A stretch of 16,635 nucleotides of DNA from Holophagales bacterium. Its GTDB lineage: Bacteria; Acidobacteriota; Holophagae; Holophagales; Holophagaceae. How positions within the stretch are numbered: the first letter of the stretch is position 1; every line of letters begins with the position of its first letter. The notes under the pieces are model-generated. The model saw only the letters and a list, made by a program, of their open reading frames with translations, was not told the origin of the DNA and did no database searches. Positions 13,880-16,635 of this stretch are shown one piece after another. The stretch lies in contig JAITFL010000107.1 in NCBI GenBank assembly GCA_031281385.1, positions 1-16,635 on the forward strand. The letters are read 5' to 3'. Both the position numbers and the translations under genes were made by a program.

Positions 13880-14806
13880 TATAGTCAGTTGACTTGAAAA
13901 GCAGAACAGAGCGCGTCGCTGAAAGAGGTGTGCGACGGCAGGATTTTTCGCAGGCGCCTCTTGAGCCAGCTCCAGAAATGCTCTATCGGGTTGAGCTCGG
14001 GGGAGTACGGCGGCAGGAAAAGCAGCGTGTGCCCCGACCCCTCCAGAATGGCGCGGAGCTTGGCCTTCCGGTGGAACGTTGCGTTGTCCATCACGATGAC
14101 GGCCCCCTCGGGCAGGGCCGGCAGCAGGGCCGACCCGAACCACCCCTCAAAGAACTCCGAGACCATCGTGCCCCCATACTGGTATGGGGCGATCACTGTC
14201 TTTTCCCACAGGGCGGCGACCACCCCCGTCCTCTCGTACCTGCGGCCGCGCACCCTGCCCATCACGGGCTTGCCGCGCTCCGACCAGCCGTGTTCGCGGT
14301 GCAGCCATGTGTCCATCCCCGTCTCGTCCACATAGACGACCGGGCGGCCGGAAACCTTCTCCAGCTCCGCAAGGTACTCGGCCACCCGCTCGGGGCTCTG
14401 CTCGCTGAACCCCTTGGTCTTCTTCTTGCGGGTGATGCCCAGCCTCGCCAGGGCCCTGCACACTGCTGATTTGCAGCACCCGAAGGCTTCCCCGATCTCG
14501 GACTGGTATGCGTCGGGGTGCTCCGCCACGTAGGCGCGGAGCTTTTCGGGGTCGAGCTTCTTGGGCGCCCCCTGCGGCTTCCTGTTCTCTAGGCTGCCGG
14601 TGCGCTTCAGCCTCTGGACCCAATTGTTCACGGTGTCAAGGCCGACGCTGAATGCGCCACTCGCCTCCCGCATTGTGCGGCCCTTTGCCAGATAGGCGAT
14701 CAGTTTCTTTTTGAGGTCTTCGCTGTATGCCATGCCACCATTACAACACTTCGCGCACCGTTGTACAAGGGCTTTTTTGTACATATTTACAAGTCAATTG
14801 ACTATA
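13880..14806 (-). mobile_element. Complete IS630-family insertion sequence with TA target duplication
   Basis: The ends are TAGTCAGTTGACTTG (13882-13896) and, on the opposite strand, TAGTCAATTGACTTG (14804-14790), inverted repeats matching at 14 of 15 positions. Each is flanked by TA (13880-13881 and 14805-14806), the target duplication typical of IS630/Tc1-type elements. The element proper is 923 bp with a single transposase gene. Its base composition is visibly richer in G+C than the flanks, suggesting recent arrival. The matching spacer after HD-GYP copy 2 has no insertion, so it entered one copy of a duplicated spacer. Confidence 0.93.
13885..14733 (-). CDS. IS630-family DDE transposase
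   Basis: A 282-residue transposase that cuts and pastes the surrounding element. The N-terminal HTH region (about 1-110) has two helix-turn-helix units: AYLAKGRTMREASGAFSVGLDTVNNWVQRLK, then a Pro/Gly-rich linker and QSEIGEAFGCCKSAVCRALARLG. The DDE catalytic domain follows: D136 in VYVDETGMD, D216 in VIVMDNATFHRKAKL, and E251 in LPPYSPELNPIEHFWSWLKRRL. These are intact, so it is probably active. The stop codon lies within the left inverted repeat. The frame extends to 14784, but ATG 14733 (MAYSEDLKKKL) has GGTGG just upstream and is the usual family start. Unlike many IS630 members it needs no frameshift. Confidence 0.94.
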   Translation of the reverse strand: MAYSEDLKKKLIAYLAKGRTMREASGAFSVGLDTVNNWVQRLKRTGSLENRKPQGAPKKLDPEKLRAYVAEHPDAYQSEIGEAFGCCKSAVCRALARLGITRKKKTKGFSEQSPERVAEYLAELEKVSGRPVVYVDETGMDTWLHREHGWSERGKPVMGRVRGRRYERTGVVAALWEKTVIAPYQYGGTMVSEFFEGWFGSALLPALPEGAVIVMDNATFHRKAKLRAILEGSGHTLLFLPPYSPELNPIEHFWSWLKRRLRKILPSHTSFSDALCSAFQVN

Positions 14807-15038
14807 GCTTCTATTTGTCTTTTCCCGCGAATGATGCCATAATGGTCTTGCTGTTGCAGCAGCGATAAATTGGATACCGGGAAAGACGAATGATGGGCAA
14901 AGTAGAGACAAAAGCGCATCTATGCAGGCTGCATTGGGCCTCTAAATTTTCTTCTGCCCCCAACGCCACATCATTCTATGTCAGCACACTTGACACAGTG
15001 TATGGAGGAGCATCATCTGTTAGTGAGCGGTTGCGCCC
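14807..15038 (+). promoter_or_regulatory. Conserved spacer upstream of HD-GYP copy 2
   Basis: No gene is seen here. Two blocks are shared with the spacer after copy 2: 14882-14917 matches 16401-16436 at about 33 of 36 bases, and 14961-15002 matches 16480-16521 at about 35 of 42. The second block contains TTGACA (14990-14995), a possible -35 hexamer, with no good -10 after it. GGAGGAG at 15005-15011 is too far (about 28 nt) from the gene start to be its ribosome binding site. Confidence 0.6.
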
Positions 15039-16259
15039 ATGATCAAAAAAGTCAAAATTGCGGAATTAAGGCTTGGAATGTTCATCCACGACCTGAATGT
15101 GCCATGGATAGACGATGGCTTCCTGTTGGGTCGGTTCATGCTCCAGAGCGAAGATCAGATTGAAAAACTGACGAACGCAAACATTTTAGAAGTCCTCATA
15201 GACACCGAAAAGGGCCTAGACGCTAAAAATGCACCGACAGTGGAAGAGGCCGAGGACGCCCTTGCGGATGAAATAACAAGAGTTATTGCAGCGGAGGACA
15301 GCGAGTTCACGGCTACCCAACAAAAAGCGCGATGGGAAGAGTCAAAGCAGGCGTATGTAGAGGCCATTAGTATAGTTACAAGCATTTTCAATGATGTGCG
15401 GCTTGGGAAACAGACCGGCATCAAGCATGCTTTCCCTGTTGTTGAAAATATTACAAGGGGGGTCATGCTGGATGACGGTGCCTTGATCAGCCTGTGTAGG
15501 CTAAAGAATCGCGATGACTACACGTTCCAGCACTCTGTAAGTGTTTCCGCGCTCCTGATAACGCTTTGCAGTGCTATTGGGGGATACGCTGGCGATGATT
15601 TAGTGCAAATTGGGCTTGGGGGGCTGTTCCACGACATCGGGAAAATGATGACCCCAGACCATATTCTGTACAAGCCCGGAAGGCTGACAAGGGATGAGCA
15701 TGAAATAATGAGGGGCCACGTCAACGAGGGCCTTGACTACCTTAGGAAAGAGCACGGCCTGCGCGAGCTGGCGTTGAGAGTGGTGGCGGAACACCACGAA
15801 AAATATGACGGCAGTGGGTACCCCAAGGGGCTGTTCAAAGACCAGATATCAAAAGTCGGCCAGATGGCCTCTATCATTGACGTGTATGACGCAATCACAT
15901 CAAATAGGGTGTACCACGCTGCCATAGAGCCCACTGCCGCCATCAGGTTGTTGTACGAATGGGCTGGAAGGCACTTTGATGGAACCCTTGTGCGCAGTTT
16001 TATCAGGGCGGTTGGCATCTATCCGGTGGGGTCGTTGATCCGCCTGCAGAGCGGGAGGCTGGCAGTAGTGATCCGGCAAGGCGATGAAAACCTGCTGCAG
16101 CCCTTGGTGAGAATCGTTTATAACTCGATCAGGGGCCATCGCGTCCCAGCCCAAGACTTGGATCTGGCCGCGCCTAACTGTCAGGATTATATTGTGGACT
16201 ATGAAACACCAAACAATTGGAGCATAGACCCAATAAAAATAATCGAAGAGGGCAATTGA
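15039..16259 (+). CDS. DUF3391 / HD-GYP cyclic-di-GMP phosphodiesterase, copy 2
   Basis: A 406-residue paralogue of the gene at 12594, identical in length and domain plan: DUF3391 at about 1-62 (MIKKVKIAELRLGMFIHDLN), a variable linker at about 62-145, and an HD-GYP domain with FHDIGK, EHHEKYDGSGYP and DVYDAITS all intact. It should hydrolyse c-di-GMP. The C-terminal block from GIYPVGSLIRL to NLLQPLVRIVYN is nearly identical to copy 1, while the linker and the N-terminal WIDDGFLLGRFMLQSEDQ stretch differ more, so substrate handling is probably shared and sensing may differ. No Shine-Dalgarno lies close to the ATG; the start is chosen by homology with copy 1. A short conserved spacer separates it from a decayed third copy. 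Confidence 0.93.
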   Translation: MIKKVKIAELRLGMFIHDLNVPWIDDGFLLGRFMLQSEDQIEKLTNANILEVLIDTEKGLDAKNAPTVEEAEDALADEITRVIAAEDSEFTATQQKARWEESKQAYVEAISIVTSIFNDVRLGKQTGIKHAFPVVENITRGVMLDDGALISLCRLKNRDDYTFQHSVSVSALLITLCSAIGGYAGDDLVQIGLGGLFHDIGKMMTPDHILYKPGRLTRDEHEIMRGHVNEGLDYLRKEHGLRELALRVVAEHHEKYDGSGYPKGLFKDQISKVGQMASIIDVYDAITSNRVYHAAIEPTAAIRLLYEWAGRHFDGTLVRSFIRAVGIYPVGSLIRLQSGRLAVVIRQGDENLLQPLVRIVYNSIRGHRVPAQDLDLAAPNCQDYIVDYETPNNWSIDPIKIIEEGN

Positions 16260-16522
16260 TTACAATCCATCGGAAACATGCCTTGGTATTGCAACTAACT
16301 CCACTGCCCATCAATCGCTAGATTTCTTTCACGCTACTGTTGCCATCCCTTCAGAAAAGCGTTATGATGATCTTGCAGTTACGAAACTTCAATCACCAGA
16401 AAAGACGAATGATAGCCAAAGTAGATACAAAAGCGCGGAATCGCGGCCTTCTTGAGGCCTACCGACCTTCCCCTGTTTCCAACGCCACATCCTTCTGCAT
16501 CAGCATTCTTGACGCAGTGTAC
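16260..16522 (+). repeat. Spacer after HD-GYP copy 2, homologous to the copy 1-2 spacer
   Basis: No gene is seen here. This is the counterpart of 13815-15002 minus the insertion sequence. It starts with AACATGCCT and CTCCACTGCCCATC, as after copy 1 (about 13830-13866), then carries the two blocks described upstream of copy 2 (16401-16436 and 16480-16521). Its collinearity shows that the duplicated unit is gene plus spacer. Confidence 0.75.
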
Positions 16523-16545
16523 GGGGGGGGGGGGGGGGGGGGGGG
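16523..16545 (+). repeat. 23-nt poly-G tract
   Basis: Twenty-three consecutive G residues, placed where the paralogous spacer has TATGGAGGAGC (15001-15011). The distance from the conserved GTGTA to the gene start is about 16 nt longer than in copy 2, consistent with expansion of a short G-rich seed by slippage. A sequencing or assembly artefact is also possible, since homopolymers this long are error-prone. Confidence 0.85.
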
Positions 16546-16573
16546 TGCGATAAATTATGGGACGGGGCCGGCC

Positions 16574-16635
16574 AGGATTAATAAATGCAAAATTGACGCC
16601 CACAGGCCCGGAATGTAACACAATGACGTAAACTT
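16574..16635 (+). pseudogene. Decayed 5' end of a third DUF3391/HD-GYP copy (runs off the window)
   Basis: In the frame starting at 16574 the codons read R-I-N-K-C-K-I-D-A-H-R-P-G-M-stop-H-N-D-V-N, aligning without gaps to MIKKVKMEDVRPGMYVHDLN of copy 1 and MIKKVKIAELRLGMFIHDLN of copy 2. The start codon has become AGG (16574-16576) and a TAA stop (16616-16618) replaces the codon for Tyr/Phe15. The conserved spacer just upstream makes chance similarity unlikely. If real, the gene cannot make the usual protein from its ancestral start. The rest lies outside the window, so later rescue or a full-length remnant cannot be judged. Confidence 0.75.

Noticed and set aside
14147..14623. 158-residue minus-strand ORF inside the transposase
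   Set aside because: It is a shifted frame of the G+C-rich transposase gene; the real frame has the complete DDE triad, so no frameshifted second protein is needed.
14990..15018. Consensus promoter starting at TTGACA before HD-GYP copy 2
   Set aside because: No acceptable -10 hexamer follows at 16-18 nt, and copy 3 has TTGACG followed by poly-G, so only conservation of the block is reported.

Overview
This window looks like chromosomal DNA from a Gram-negative bacterium of moderate G+C content. The evidence is a lipoprotein signal, a membrane anti-sigma factor, a SPOR-domain cell-envelope protein and a ComEA-like exported protein. Codons such as AGG and ATA are used freely. The lineage cannot be fixed from the sequence alone; an uncultivated or poorly sampled group is plausible but is inference. 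No rRNA, tRNA or CRISPR array was seen.

Layout. (1) Positions 1-153 hold a dense run of perfect hairpins bracketed by a 13-bp direct repeat. (2) Positions 267-2972, minus strand, form a compact envelope-signalling operon: ECF sigma factor, zinc-finger anti-sigma factor, exported protein with a secretin N-like domain, and a small lipoprotein with two CxxC motifs. (3) Positions 3477-3818 encode a small DUF4405-type membrane protein. (4) Positions 3979-6829 encode the two-subunit glycine decarboxylase GcvPA/GcvPB. (5) Positions 6996-8658 encode ribosomal proteins S6 and S18, directly overlapping with no ssb between them, followed by FabD. (6) Positions 9115-10578 encode an NFACT (RqcH/FbpA-type) protein. 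(7) Positions 10603-12417, minus strand, encode a SPOR protein, RadC and a ComEA-like helix-hairpin-helix protein. (8) Positions 12594-16635 are a paralogous array of DUF3391/HD-GYP cyclic-di-GMP phosphodiesterases: two intact 406-residue copies, and the decayed start of a third at the window edge. An intact IS630-family insertion sequence lies in the spacer between copies 1 and 2.

The most unusual content is non-coding. A dispersed repeat family occurs in three intergenic places (about 3020-3410 inverted, 8719-9030, and a short form at about 11300-11383). Its ends carry the motif GAGNCRCTTGCAAAA in inverted orientation. Two internal hairpins are conserved between copies, one with a compensatory base-pair change. 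Two five-unit heptamer tandem repeats lie just upstream of gcvPA and the NFACT gene. The HD-GYP array has conserved inter-gene spacers, and a 23-G homopolymer sits where the third copy should have its leader; that copy has lost its start codon and carries an in-frame stop.

How the parts fit. The sigma, anti-sigma and exported proteins probably form one envelope-stress or secretion-sensing circuit. GcvPA/PB need GcvH, GcvT and a lipoamide dehydrogenase encoded elsewhere. The HD-GYP array suggests expansion of c-di-GMP turnover by tandem duplication, followed by decay and insertion-sequence invasion.
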